Source of the DNA: Bacteroidales bacterium
Lineage (GTDB): Bacteria; Bacteroidota; Bacteroidia; Bacteroidales; NBLH01
DNA: 7,972 nt
Assembly: GCA_021647685.1 (NCBI GenBank)
Contig: JAKIUH010000197.1
Span: 1 to 7,972, forward strand
Direction: 5' to 3'
Shown here: positions 1 to 6,457 of the stretch, one piece after another
How positions within the stretch are numbered: the stretch's first letter is position 1
Layout of the letters: each line of letters opens with the position of its first letter
Notes under the pieces: generated by a model
The model's database searches: none
Told to the model about the DNA's origin: nothing
What the model saw: only the letters and a program-made list of their open reading frames with translations
Made by a program: the position numbers and the translations under genes

Positions 1-2
1 CA

Positions 3-752
3 CTTACACTTTGGGCAGAAAGATATACTGCACGTGAGGTACCTAAACCTTTACAAAAAGTTACGGATGCTTTATCGTTTAATCAAGTGGTAACTACTCA
101 GCCAAGAGAGCGTGTAGAAAAAGACGCACATGGTATTCCTGTTTTGGATGAAACAGGTAAACCAAAAGTAACGATGGGTCCTGACCCGTATTTTGATAAT
201 CTGCCCAAAGAAGAGTGGCCTGAATCAGGAAAATTAAAATTAGTTTCAACAGAATTATTTCAATCGATAAATCCGGGATTTATTATATTGTTTACACCTT
301 TGGTGGTCGGATTTTTCGGATTTTTATCACGCAGAGGAAAAGAACCCTCAACACCGGCTAAAATCGGATATGGTTTATTGATTACCGCTCTGTCGTCATT
401 GGTAATGGTAGCAGCTGTAATTGCATCCAAAAATGGTGCTGTTAAAGCATCGGCAGCATGGCTGTTTGGAACCTATGCGGTGATAACAGTCGGAGAGCTG
501 TTCCTTAGTCCTATGGGGCTTTCTTTGGTGTCTAAACTAAGTCCCCCACGTATTGTTGCGCTCATGATGGGCGGTTGGTTTTTATCTACCTCTATAGGGA
601 ACAAACTTTCGGGTGTATTATCCGGTTTGTGGAATTTTTATGAAAATAAAGCTTATTTCTTTTTAACCAATGCGCTTTTGGCTATGGTTGCAGTAGTTGG
701 TATTTTTATTCTATTGCCTTGGCTGAAAAGAGTAGTAAAAGAAAACTCATAA
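3..752 (+). CDS. POT-family proton-coupled oligopeptide transporter, C-terminal part (5' end outside window)
   Basis: The frame is open from the left edge to a TAA at 750-752, giving 249 residues; a GTG at 87 is internal, not the start. This is the C-terminal half of a peptide:H+ symporter of the POT/PTR2 family (MFS fold, inner membrane). Family hallmarks are the segment LTLWAERYT at the end of TM7, FQSINPGFIILFTPL opening TM8 (about residues 87-108 of the visible part), and GELFLSPMGLSLVSKLSP followed by GGWFLSTSIGNKLSG in TM10-TM11 (about 149-206). A last helix lies near 219-241, before a short basic tail. The loop between TM7 and TM8 is about 75 residues, charged and proline-rich, much longer than the short loop in classical DtpT-like members. 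The substrate cannot be told from this part, but di- and tripeptides are usual. It appears to be the last gene of its transcript, since a terminator follows 25 bp downstream. Confidence 0.9.
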   Translation, partial: LTLWAERYTAREVPKPLQKVTDALSFNQVVTTQPRERVEKDAHGIPVLDETGKPKVTMGPDPYFDNLPKEEWPESGKLKLVSTELFQSINPGFIILFTPLVVGFFGFLSRRGKEPSTPAKIGYGLLITALSSLVMVAAVIASKNGAVKASAAWLFGTYAVITVGELFLSPMGLSLVSKLSPPRIVALMMGGWFLSTSIGNKLSGVLSGLWNFYENKAYFFLTNALLAMVAVVGIFILLPWLKRVVKENS

Positions 753-776
753 TAATAAGCAAACTTTTAAGTTATT

Positions 777-806
777 AAGCTGAGGCATTTTGTCTCGGCT
801 TTTTTA
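777..806 (+). terminator. Rho-independent terminator of the POT transporter gene
   Basis: AAGCTGAG (777-784) pairs with CTCGGCTT (794-801), with one G-T wobble. The stem can extend inward by a G-T and a C-G pair, leaving an ATTTT loop. A run of T follows to 805. The site is 25 bp after the transporter stop codon. Confidence 0.8.
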
Positions 807-876
807 TTGTGCTATTTTCGATAAAATTTACTACTTTTATGTTTTTAACAGGTGCATGGTTTTTGTATCTTTATAA

Positions 877-884
877 TATGTTTG
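877..884 (+). promoter_or_regulatory. Possible Bacteroidetes -7 promoter box for the TPR-phosphatase gene
   Basis: TATGTTTG matches the Bacteroidetes -7 consensus TAnnTTTG exactly. It lies 10 bp before the ATG at 895, so transcription from it would give a very short leader. No convincing -33 TTTG or TTG is visible at the normal distance; the nearest TTTG (862-865) is too close. The match may be chance in AT-rich DNA. Confidence 0.35.
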
Positions 885-894
885 ATTTGTAAGA

Positions 895-3207
895 ATGAAT
901 AATAGAATAAGTTACATATTGGTGTTCTTTTTGCTATTTCCCGCTTGGATGAATGCTCAAGAGGATTTTGTTGATTCTTTATTAAATAAATTAGAAACAG
1001 CCGAGCACGATACGGTAAAAATAAAGATTTATAATCAGTTGGCAGATTATTACACAAAAAAACAGCCGGATCTTTCTTTTGATTATTTGCAAAAAGCATT
1101 TAATCTTTCGAATGAATTAATAAAATCAGATGATGAAGAACTAACTCAATATGCACTTAATAGCCAATCGGTTAGTCATACCTTATTGGGCAACTATTAT
1201 AAAGTGTTGGGTGATTATTTTTCAGCTACCGAAAATTATAAAAAATCAATAGAAATAAGGCAAAAATTAGATGACAAGAATGGAATAGCTTGGAATTATA
1301 TTGATTTGGGAATAATAAATACTTTAAAAGGTGAATATATTAAAGCTGAGGATAATTATAAAAAAGCATTGAAAATTCAAGAGGAAATTAATAATGAGCC
1401 TTTGTTGGCAAAATTATATCGTAACATGGGCAATGTATATTACTATCAAGGAGATTATCCGTCGGCAATAGAACATTACCAAAAATCATTAGCTTTAAGT
1501 GAAAAGTTGAATGACATGAAGAGTGCTTCAAGGTGTTATAACAACATAGGTTACATTCATTCGCTGAATAATAATTTAGACTGGGCTATTGATTATTACA
1601 GAAAATCATTACAGATAAAACAGCAATTAGGCGATAAAGTGGGTGTTGCCACCGCTTTTAATAATATTGGAACGGTTTATTTGAATAAGCATGAATACGA
1701 TTCGGCTTTGGTTTATTATACAAAATCATTTGAGCTGCGCAAAGAGGTTAAGGTAAAGCGCGACATGGCAATTAGTTTGCAAAATATAGGAAAAGTTTAT
1801 ACAGCAGTAGAAAAGTATAGCGAAGCGGAAAAGTATTATCTTGAATCATTAAAAATTAATGAAGAAATTGAAGATAACGAGCAAGTTGCCAATTTATTAA
1901 ATCAGTTGGGTTTTTTATATCTTAGAGAAAGCAAACCCAATAAGGCAATTGAATTTGCCAAAAAATCTTTAAAAATTGCATTGAATCTTCATGCGCTTCC
2001 CCGTCAAAAAGATGCTTATGAAATTTTATCAAAAGCCTACGAACAAAAAGGCAATATTCATAAAGCTTTTTATTATTTAAAAGATTATATAACCGTTAAA
2101 GACACTATTACAGAGCAAGCAGCTCAAAGATTAATAGAAAGTGAAACAAAATATAAGTTAGAGAAAAAAGAAAAAGAAATTGAAGCTCAAAAACAGAAAA
2201 TTAAAGTGCAGGAATTGAATGCGAAAAATCAAAAAATGAAAATGTACTTTTCACTTTCTGCTTTAGCAATTATGATTGTAGTGGTTATTATTTTTTATAG
2301 AAACTATAAACAAAAACTTAGAGCAAATCAGTTGTTACGCGCACAGAAAGAGGAAATTGAAGCACAAAAAAAGGAAATTACCGATAGTATTTACTATGCC
2401 GAAAATATTCAAAAAGCAGTAATGCCTGCAAAAGAGCTAATGGATAAGCTTTTGCCTGAGTATTTTATGATGTTGCGCCCTAAAGATATTGTGAGTGGTG
2501 ATTTTTATTGGCTGAAAAAAATTAAAAATTTTATTGTTATTGCTGTAGCTGATTGTACAGGACATGGGGTGCCGGGTGCATTTATGAGTATGCTGGGCTC
2601 ATTATTTTTAAATGAAACGGTTACCAGTCGGAGTTTAGATAATGCCGGTGAGATTTTGAATAAAGTACGTGAAAAAATTAAAAACTCTTTACATCAATCC
2701 GGTAAAGAAGGTGAAGCTAAAGACGGTATGGATATGGCTTTTATGATTTTAAATACGGAGACTCTTGAAATTCAGTATGCCGGAGCTTTTAATCCTTTGT
2801 ATGTTATTCGTAAAAATGAGAAAATTGAAAATTTCAAAGTAATAGAAGAACAAGGTTTGGCAATTTATCATCCTGATGAATACGATTATTCGGTTTTGGA
2901 GATAAAAGCCGATAGACAGCCCATTGCCATATATTCTTATGAAAAACCCTTTAAAAATCATCGCTTTCAATTGCAAGAAGATGACAGGGTTTATGCTTTT
3001 AGTGATGGTTATCCTGACCAATTTGGAGGGAAAGATGGTAAAAAACTAAAAGCTCGAAACTTTAAAAAGCTTTTGCTTTCGTGCCAGCATCTTAATATGA
3101 AAGAGCAAGAAGACTTTTTGCAAAAAAGCTTTGATGAATGGCATAAAGGTTACGAACAAACAGATGATGTTGTTCTGTTTGGATTAAGGGTACTAAAGTT
3201 TCATTAG
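895..3207 (+). CDS. Membrane TPR-repeat sensor with C-terminal SpoIIE/PP2C-type serine phosphatase domain
   Basis: The 770-residue protein starts with a signal peptide (basic start, hydrophobic core 7-18, likely cut after A21 in MNAQE). TPR repeats follow: one near 45-75, then eight units starting near 91, 131, 171, 211, 251, 291, 331 and 371, spaced exactly 40 residues apart. A charged coiled coil (410-448), one membrane helix (about 451-469) and a second coiled coil (472-496) lead into a PP2C/SpoIIE domain (about 505-768). Metal-binding acidic motifs are intact: SGDFYW (D536), ADCTGHGVPGAFMSMLG (D553), GMDMA (612-615), SDGYPDQFGG (D704) and TDDVV (D757, D758). The TPR part should be periplasmic and the phosphatase cytoplasmic. 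Family knowledge suggests it removes phosphate from Ser/Thr of a regulator such as a STAS anti-anti-sigma protein. No partner is encoded nearby, so target and signal are unknown. It appears to be transcribed alone, between a terminator upstream and a convergent gene downstream. Confidence 0.93.
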   Translation: MNNRISYILVFFLLFPAWMNAQEDFVDSLLNKLETAEHDTVKIKIYNQLADYYTKKQPDLSFDYLQKAFNLSNELIKSDDEELTQYALNSQSVSHTLLGNYYKVLGDYFSATENYKKSIEIRQKLDDKNGIAWNYIDLGIINTLKGEYIKAEDNYKKALKIQEEINNEPLLAKLYRNMGNVYYYQGDYPSAIEHYQKSLALSEKLNDMKSASRCYNNIGYIHSLNNNLDWAIDYYRKSLQIKQQLGDKVGVATAFNNIGTVYLNKHEYDSALVYYTKSFELRKEVKVKRDMAISLQNIGKVYTAVEKYSEAEKYYLESLKINEEIEDNEQVANLLNQLGFLYLRESKPNKAIEFAKKSLKIALNLHALPRQKDAYEILSKAYEQKGNIHKAFYYLKDYITVKDTITEQAAQRLIESETKYKLEKKEKEIEAQKQKIKVQELNAKNQKMKMYFSLSALAIMIVVVIIFYRNYKQKLRANQLLRAQKEEIEAQKKEITDSIYYAENIQKAVMPAKELMDKLLPEYFMMLRPKDIVSGDFYWLKKIKNFIVIAVADCTGHGVPGAFMSMLGSLFLNETVTSRSLDNAGEILNKVREKIKNSLHQSGKEGEAKDGMDMAFMILNTETLEIQYAGAFNPLYVIRKNEKIENFKVIEEQGLAIYHPDEYDYSVLEIKADRQPIAIYSYEKPFKNHRFQLQEDDRVYAFSDGYPDQFGGKDGKKLKARNFKKLLLSCQHLNMKEQEDFLQKSFDEWHKGYEQTDDVVLFGLRVLKFH

Positions 3208-3223
3208 ATTTGAATTTTAAAAT

Positions 3224-3270
3224 AAAAAAAAGCCGCCAATCAAAACCTTAGTGTTGAGACAGGCAGCTTT
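3224..3270 (-). terminator. Hairpin terminator between convergent genes, serving the sigma factor gene
   Basis: AAAGCCGCC (3229-3237) pairs with GGCAGCTTT (3262-3270), with one mismatch. An inner stem TCAAAAC (3240-3246) / GTGTTGA (3251-3257), also with one mismatch, sits around a CTTA loop. On the - strand the stem is followed by T8 (complement of A at 3224-3231), so it ends transcription of the sigma gene, whose stop codon is 24 bp upstream. On the + strand only weak T content follows, so its use by the phosphatase gene is less certain. Confidence 0.75.
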
Positions 3271-3293
3271 CGCCAAAAAATATAAGTCGTTTT

Positions 3294-3884
3294 TTAAATC
3301 TTTGTAAGATTCACATTGTATTCTTCAATTAATTTTCTTATATTAATCAATGCATAGCGCATTCTTCCTAATGCTGTATTAATACTTACACCGGTTTGTT
3401 CTGAAATTTCCTTAAAACTTAATCCACCGTAATGACGCAGTAAAATAACTTCTTTTTGTTCATCAGGCAACATATTTACCAATTTACGTACATCGCTGGC
3501 AATTTGATCGCTAATTAATAAATCTTCAATATTGTCTTCTGCTAATTTTTTGGAATTAAAAACATCCATTTCCCCGTCTTCGCTTGAATAGGTTTTTAAA
3601 TGTTTCGATTTTCTGAAAAAATCAATAATCAAATTATGAGCAATACGCATTACCCATGAAACAAAAATTCCTTTTTCTTGATATTTTCCTCTGCGAAGCG
3701 ATTTTATCACTTTTATAAAAGTGTCTTGAAAAATATCTTCCGCTAACTGAGTGTCTTTAACGATAAGTACAATATAAGTATAGACTCTGTCTTTGTGGCG
3801 ATTAATTAAAATTTCAATACTCTTTTGATCTCCTTCAATGAATTGTTTTACTAATTCAAAATCTTTTTTTTGACTTGATAACAT
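3294..3884 (-). CDS. ECF-type RNA polymerase sigma-70 factor
   Basis: The 196-residue protein has the two-domain layout of group 4 (ECF) sigma factors. Region 2 spans about residues 24-93, with the core-binding and -10 recognition helices (AEDIFQDTFIKVI, 48-60, and FVSWVMRIAHNLIIDFFRK, 74-92). An acidic linker follows at 100-128. Region 4 spans about 131-187, with the helix-turn-helix LSFKEISEQTGVSINTALGRM (155-175). The length is normal for the family, and the closing SINTALGRMRYAL pattern is the form I associate with Bacteroidetes. The start is the ATG at 3884. No anti-sigma gene lies next to it: downstream is the convergent phosphatase, and upstream is a 368-bp gap and the Bat cluster. It is probably transcribed alone from a promoter in that gap, although no exact TAnnTTTG box occurs there on this strand. 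The regulon cannot be told. Confidence 0.93.
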   Translation of the reverse strand: MLSSQKKDFELVKQFIEGDQKSIEILINRHKDRVYTYIVLIVKDTQLAEDIFQDTFIKVIKSLRRGKYQEKGIFVSWVMRIAHNLIIDFFRKSKHLKTYSSEDGEMDVFNSKKLAEDNIEDLLISDQIASDVRKLVNMLPDEQKEVILLRHYGGLSFKEISEQTGVSINTALGRMRYALINIRKLIEEYNVNLTKI

Positions 3885-4037
3885 AATATTTGCATTTTGG
3901 TTAGAGTAGAAATCTTGTCATAGGCAATCTGTTTTTTTTAAGTTTTAATTTTCGTAACAAATATTTTAATATTCGCTTAAAATACAAAATTTGTTTTATG
4001 AATGAACAATATTTCTTTATGAAAACATGGTTTTATT

Positions 4038-4057
4038 AAATTTTAACAAATTTTAAC
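4038..4057. repeat. Tandem 10-bp repeat AAATTTTAAC x2
   Basis: AAATTTTAAC occurs at 4038-4047 and again immediately at 4048-4057, with a partial third similarity (ATTTTACAC) after it. The period is about one DNA helical turn. It lies about 155 bp upstream of the sigma gene start. It could be a binding site or simply low-complexity AT-rich DNA. Confidence 0.5.
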
Positions 4058-4075
4058 ATTTTACACACAATATTT

Positions 4076-4190
4076 TAAGCAAACCCCTTAAAGTTATATA
4101 CGCGTTTGGTGAAAAAATGTTTCATGTGTTTATTTTTAACTATTTTCATTTGCCACATGGAACATCCACTAATATCAAAGGGTTTGCTTA
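4076..4190. repeat. Nested inverted repeats in the batB-sigma gap
   Basis: Outer arms: TAAGCAAACCC (4076-4086) is an exact 11-bp inverted match to GGGTTTGCTTA (4180-4190). Inner arms: ATGTTTCATGTG (4117-4128) and CACATGGAACAT (4154-4165) match over 12 bp with one mismatch, which is a G-T wobble in a + strand RNA. The two pairs nest, so the 115-bp segment could fold as one long interrupted hairpin with a 25-base loop. No transposase or flanking target duplication is evident. Confidence 0.6.
4111..4165 (-). terminator. Possible terminator of the Bat operon
   Basis: Read on the - strand, the inner arms (4154-4165 and 4117-4128) form a 12-bp stem with one C-A mismatch and a 25-base loop, followed directly by a T-run (complement of A at 4112-4116). 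It lies 87 bp beyond the batB stop codon. The low GC content and long loop make this a weak candidate, but no better one is visible between batB and the sigma gene. Confidence 0.4.
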
Positions 4191-4248
4191 TTCTTATACC
4201 TAAATAATCATTTCCCTGTGTGTTTATTATTAATCATGGATGTTTCAT
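4117..4248. repeat. Motif ATGTTYCAT present three times in alternating orientation
   Basis: Copy 1 is ATGTTTCATGTG at 4117-4128 (+). Copy 2 is CACATGGAACATCCA at 4154-4168, which reads TGGATGTTCCATGTG on the - strand. Copy 3 is TGGATGTTTCAT at 4237-4248 (+), just before the batB stop region. Copies 2 and 3 share 12 bp with one difference, as do copies 1 and 2. In addition, TGTGTTTATTnTTAA occurs at 4125-4139 and 4219-4233 as a direct repeat. Confidence 0.55.
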
Positions 4249-4252
4249 TTTT

Positions 4253-5281
4253 TTATTTTTTTATCTCAAATAAATTCAGTTTTGCTAATTTTTTATTTTT
4301 ACGTTCCATTATCATAAATTCCAGCAATAACAATAACAGTGCAAAACCTACAAAATATTGAAAACTATCTTCGTACTCTGAATAAACAACCGTTTCCAGT
4401 TCTTTTTTATCCAGTTTTTCAATCTCTTTATAGAGTTGTGATAATCCTACTTTAACATTATTGGCACGTGTATATATTCCTCCTCCTGCCGCTGCAATTT
4501 TTATCAAAGTAGCTTCATCTAATTTTGTCATAATAACATTCCCGTTTGCATCTTTACGAAAATTTGACTGTCCGGGTAATGGAATAGGCGCACCTTTGGG
4601 TAAACCCATACCTATAGTATATACTAAAATTCCTTTTTCTTTGGCTTCACGTGCTGCTGTAATTGGGTCATCTTCATGGTTTTCTCCATCGGTAATAATA
4701 ATCAATACTTTTTTTACTTCTTCATCAGGGCTAAACGAGCGCATTGCCAAGCGAATTGCATAAGCAATGGCAGTTCCTTGTTTAGGAACCATATCTGTAC
4801 TAATGGTTGAAAGCAACATTTTTGTGGCTGTATAATCAGTAGTAATTGGCACTTGTGTGTAAGCATCTCCTGCAAATACGATTAAACCGATTTTATCATT
4901 TCGTAAGTTATCCAGTAATCTGGAAATAGCACGTTTAGCCTTTTCGAGCCGGTTGGGTTTTATATCTTGTGCCAACATGCTGTTTGATACATCTAATGCA
5001 ATGATAATTTCTACGCCTTCGGCTTTTACTTCTTTTAATTTTGAACCAAATTGCGGACGTGCTGCTGCAATAATCAATAATGTTAATGCTGTAAGCATTA
5101 ATATAAATTTTGTTAAAGGTCTTCTATTGGATAATAAAGGGATAAGGCTTGTTATTACCTCATAATCTCCAAATTTATCCATTGATTTTCGCCTTAAACG
5201 GACATTTATCACATAAACGATGATAAATACCGGAATCAGTATTAATAAATATAAAAATTGCTGATTTGCGAAATGAAACAT
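4253..5281 (-). CDS. batB: BatB-like VWA-domain inner-membrane protein
   Basis: The 342-residue protein has two N-terminal membrane helices (about 7-26 and 56-74), a von Willebrand factor A domain (about 88-290) and a C-terminal helix (about 308-325) with a basic tail. This is the usual architecture of BatA/BatB, with the VWA domain facing the periplasm. The metal-ion-dependent adhesion site is complete: DVSNS (D97, S99, S101), T147/T148 in ITTD, and D198 in ITDGE. The stretch RPQFG at 75-79 and NRLEKAK at 110-116 are typical. It is called BatB because it follows a second VWA gene in the operon; the two are paralogues, sharing ALD-S-SMLA-D--PNRLE. Family knowledge links Bat proteins to MoxR ATPases, envelope stress and oxygen tolerance; the molecular role is still unclear. 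The ATG at 5281 follows a repeat-filled 180-bp gap after batA. Confidence 0.9.
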   Translation of the reverse strand: MFHFANQQFLYLLILIPVFIIVYVINVRLRRKSMDKFGDYEVITSLIPLLSNRRPLTKFILMLTALTLLIIAAARPQFGSKLKEVKAEGVEIIIALDVSNSMLAQDIKPNRLEKAKRAISRLLDNLRNDKIGLIVFAGDAYTQVPITTDYTATKMLLSTISTDMVPKQGTAIAYAIRLAMRSFSPDEEVKKVLIIITDGENHEDDPITAAREAKEKGILVYTIGMGLPKGAPIPLPGQSNFRKDANGNVIMTKLDEATLIKIAAAGGGIYTRANNVKVGLSQLYKEIEKLDKKELETVVYSEYEDSFQYFVGFALLLLLLEFMIMERKNKKLAKLNLFEIKK

Positions 5282-5305
5282 GGTTATTATTTTATATTAT
5301 TAAAT

Positions 5306-5395
5306 TGTTAAAACTTGTCCGCCTTTCAGCGGATTGTTAAACTGTTAAACTGTTAAAACTTGTCCGCCTACTGGCGGATTGTTAATTGTTAAACT
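5306..5395. repeat. Two tandem copies of a 45-bp palindromic unit between batA and batB
   Basis: Copies span 5306-5350 and 5351-5395. Each begins TGTTAAAACTTGTCCGCC and continues with GCGGATTGTTAA. They differ in the hairpin loop (TTTCA against TACTG) and by a one-base deletion near the end. Each holds a hairpin: TCCGC/GCGGA in copy 1 and a better TCCGCC/GGCGGA with a TACT loop in copy 2. Between them TGTTAAAC is repeated in tandem (5335-5350). The GC-rich palindrome in AT-rich DNA resembles interspersed REP-like elements of bacterial intergenic regions. Confidence 0.85.
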
Positions 5396-5427
5396 AATCA
5401 ACTAATAAACCAATCAACTAATAAACT
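5396..5427. repeat. 16-bp tandem duplication next to the palindromic repeats
   Basis: AATCAACTAATAAAC plus one base (C, then T) is present at 5396-5411 and 5412-5427, differing only in the last base. It abuts the 45-bp repeats, so the whole gap from 5306 to 5427 is made of tandem units, probably through replication slippage. Confidence 0.8.
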
Positions 5428-5461
5428 AAATTAAAATTACCTCAACGCTTAATTACAAAAT

Positions 5462-6457
5462 CTACGGAATATTCCGCATTATAGTATATCTTATTAAAAT
5501 AATTAAAGATAATAGCAATACGGCAAGTTGTGCTAAAGGCATAAAATCATCGTTTTTACTACTAAATTTTTTAACTTGTATTTTTGATTTTTCCAGTTTA
5601 TCTATTTCTTTATATATCTGTTTTAATTTTCTATTGTTTGTTGCTCTAAAATATTTACCATCGGTAATTTCTGATATTTTTTTAAGTGTTTCTTCATCAA
5701 TTTTTACTTCCATATCTTGATATTGAATACCAAACATGGTTTGAACAGGGTAAGGAGCATATCCGTTTTTACCTACACCTATTGTATAAACTCTGATGCC
5801 AAAACTTTTTGCCAATTGTGCTGCTGTAATCGGGTCTATAGCCCCCATATTATTTACACCATCAGTTAATAAAATAACTACTTTACTTTTCGCATCACTG
5901 TCTTTCAGTCGATTAACCGCATTTGCCAGTCCCATGCCAATTGCAGTACCATCTTCAATCATTCCTTGTTTAATATCTTTAAAAAGATTAATTAGCACAG
6001 CATGATCGGTAGTTAAAGGACATTGTGTAAAACTTTCACCGCTAAATACTACCAGTCCCATACGGTCATTAGGTCTTCCCGAAATAAAACTGATGGCTAC
6101 ATTTTTAGATGCTTCTAAACGATTGGGAACAAAATCGCGCGCCAACATACTGCTTGAAATATCCAATGCAATTACAATATCTATCCCTTCGGTAGTTTTA
6201 TCTTCCCAGAAATTAGTAGTTTGCGGGCGCGCCAACATTACAATAAGCAAAGCCAATAAAAACAGCTTTAAAGCAAACAGAACATAGCGCATATAAAATT
6301 TATAAGTACGCGGTGTACTTGGAAAAGCTCTTAAAGATGATATTTGTATGGATGTATAATTATTTTCATCTTTCAGTATGTACCATACAGTTATTGGGAT
6401 TAAAATTAATAATCCCCACAAAAATTCCGGGTTTGCGAATTCAATATTATGCATCAT
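5462..6457 (-). CDS. batA: BatA-like VWA-domain inner-membrane protein
   Basis: The 331-residue protein has the Bat layout: N-terminal membrane helices (about 11-28 and 57-76), a periplasmic VWA domain (about 90-285) and a C-terminal membrane helix (about 307-325). The MIDAS residues are all present: DISSS (D99, S101, S103), T149/T150 in PLTTD, and D199 in LLTDG. NFWEDKTTEGIDIVIALD just before the MIDAS loop is typical of BatA. The gene begins with two consecutive ATG codons (6457 and 6454) inside the end of the upstream gene, an 11- or 8-bp overlap that suggests translational coupling to the BatD-like protein. The gene stops with TAG at 5462. Family knowledge places BatA with MoxR, a DUF58 protein and BatB in a membrane complex. 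It could be called BatB on sequence alone, since the two are paralogues, but position in the operon favours BatA. Confidence 0.9.
   Translation of the reverse strand: MMHNIEFANPEFLWGLLILIPITVWYILKDENNYTSIQISSLRAFPSTPRTYKFYMRYVLFALKLFLLALLIVMLARPQTTNFWEDKTTEGIDIVIALDISSSMLARDFVPNRLEASKNVAISFISGRPNDRMGLVVFSGESFTQCPLTTDHAVLINLFKDIKQGMIEDGTAIGMGLANAVNRLKDSDAKSKVVILLTDGVNNMGAIDPITAAQLAKSFGIRVYTIGVGKNGYAPYPVQTMFGIQYQDMEVKIDEETLKKISEITDGKYFRATNNRKLKQIYKEIDKLEKSKIQVKKFSSKNDDFMPLAQLAVLLLSLIILIRYTIMRNIP

Larger units (their letters stand above)
3885..4252. other. 368-bp non-coding gap between batB and the sigma gene, rich in repeats
   Basis: No credible open frame or RNA gene is seen. The gap is very AT-rich and must hold the end of the Bat transcript and the promoter of the sigma gene, both on the - strand. 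I found no exact Bacteroidetes TAnnTTTG box on the - strand. It contains a 10-bp tandem repeat (4038-4057), a nested pair of inverted repeats (4076-4190) and a motif present three times (4117-4248), described separately. Confidence 0.7.

Noticed and set aside
845..1099. Open frame of 84 codons on the - strand over the start of the phosphatase gene
   Set aside because: It overlaps the signal peptide and first repeats of a clear gene, has no recognisable domain and its translation looks like an AT-rich antisense shadow.
2749..3021. Open frame of 90 codons on the - strand inside the phosphatase domain
   Set aside because: It is wholly antisense to the conserved PP2C coding sequence and shows no protein-like features.
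895..3884. Partner-switching system linking the SpoIIE-type phosphatase to the ECF sigma factor
   Set aside because: The genes are convergent, not co-transcribed, and there is no STAS anti-anti-sigma or kinase-type anti-sigma gene in the window. ECF factors are not usually controlled this way. Neighbourhood alone is not enough.
4076..4190. Insertion sequence or intact MITE based on the inverted repeats
   Set aside because: There is no transposase fragment and I see no matching direct target duplication outside the arms. A decayed MITE remains possible, so only the repeat is reported.
4461..4763. Open frame of 100 codons on the + strand inside batB
   Set aside because: It is antisense to the conserved VWA domain. 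Similar shadows at 4953-5165, 5796-6005, 6093-6287 and 6313-6645 were rejected for the same reason.
5306..5395. Possible minimal CRISPR array (repeated palindromic units)
   Set aside because: There are only two directly abutting copies, no unique spacers of constant length, and no cas gene. The variable part is a hairpin loop of five bases.
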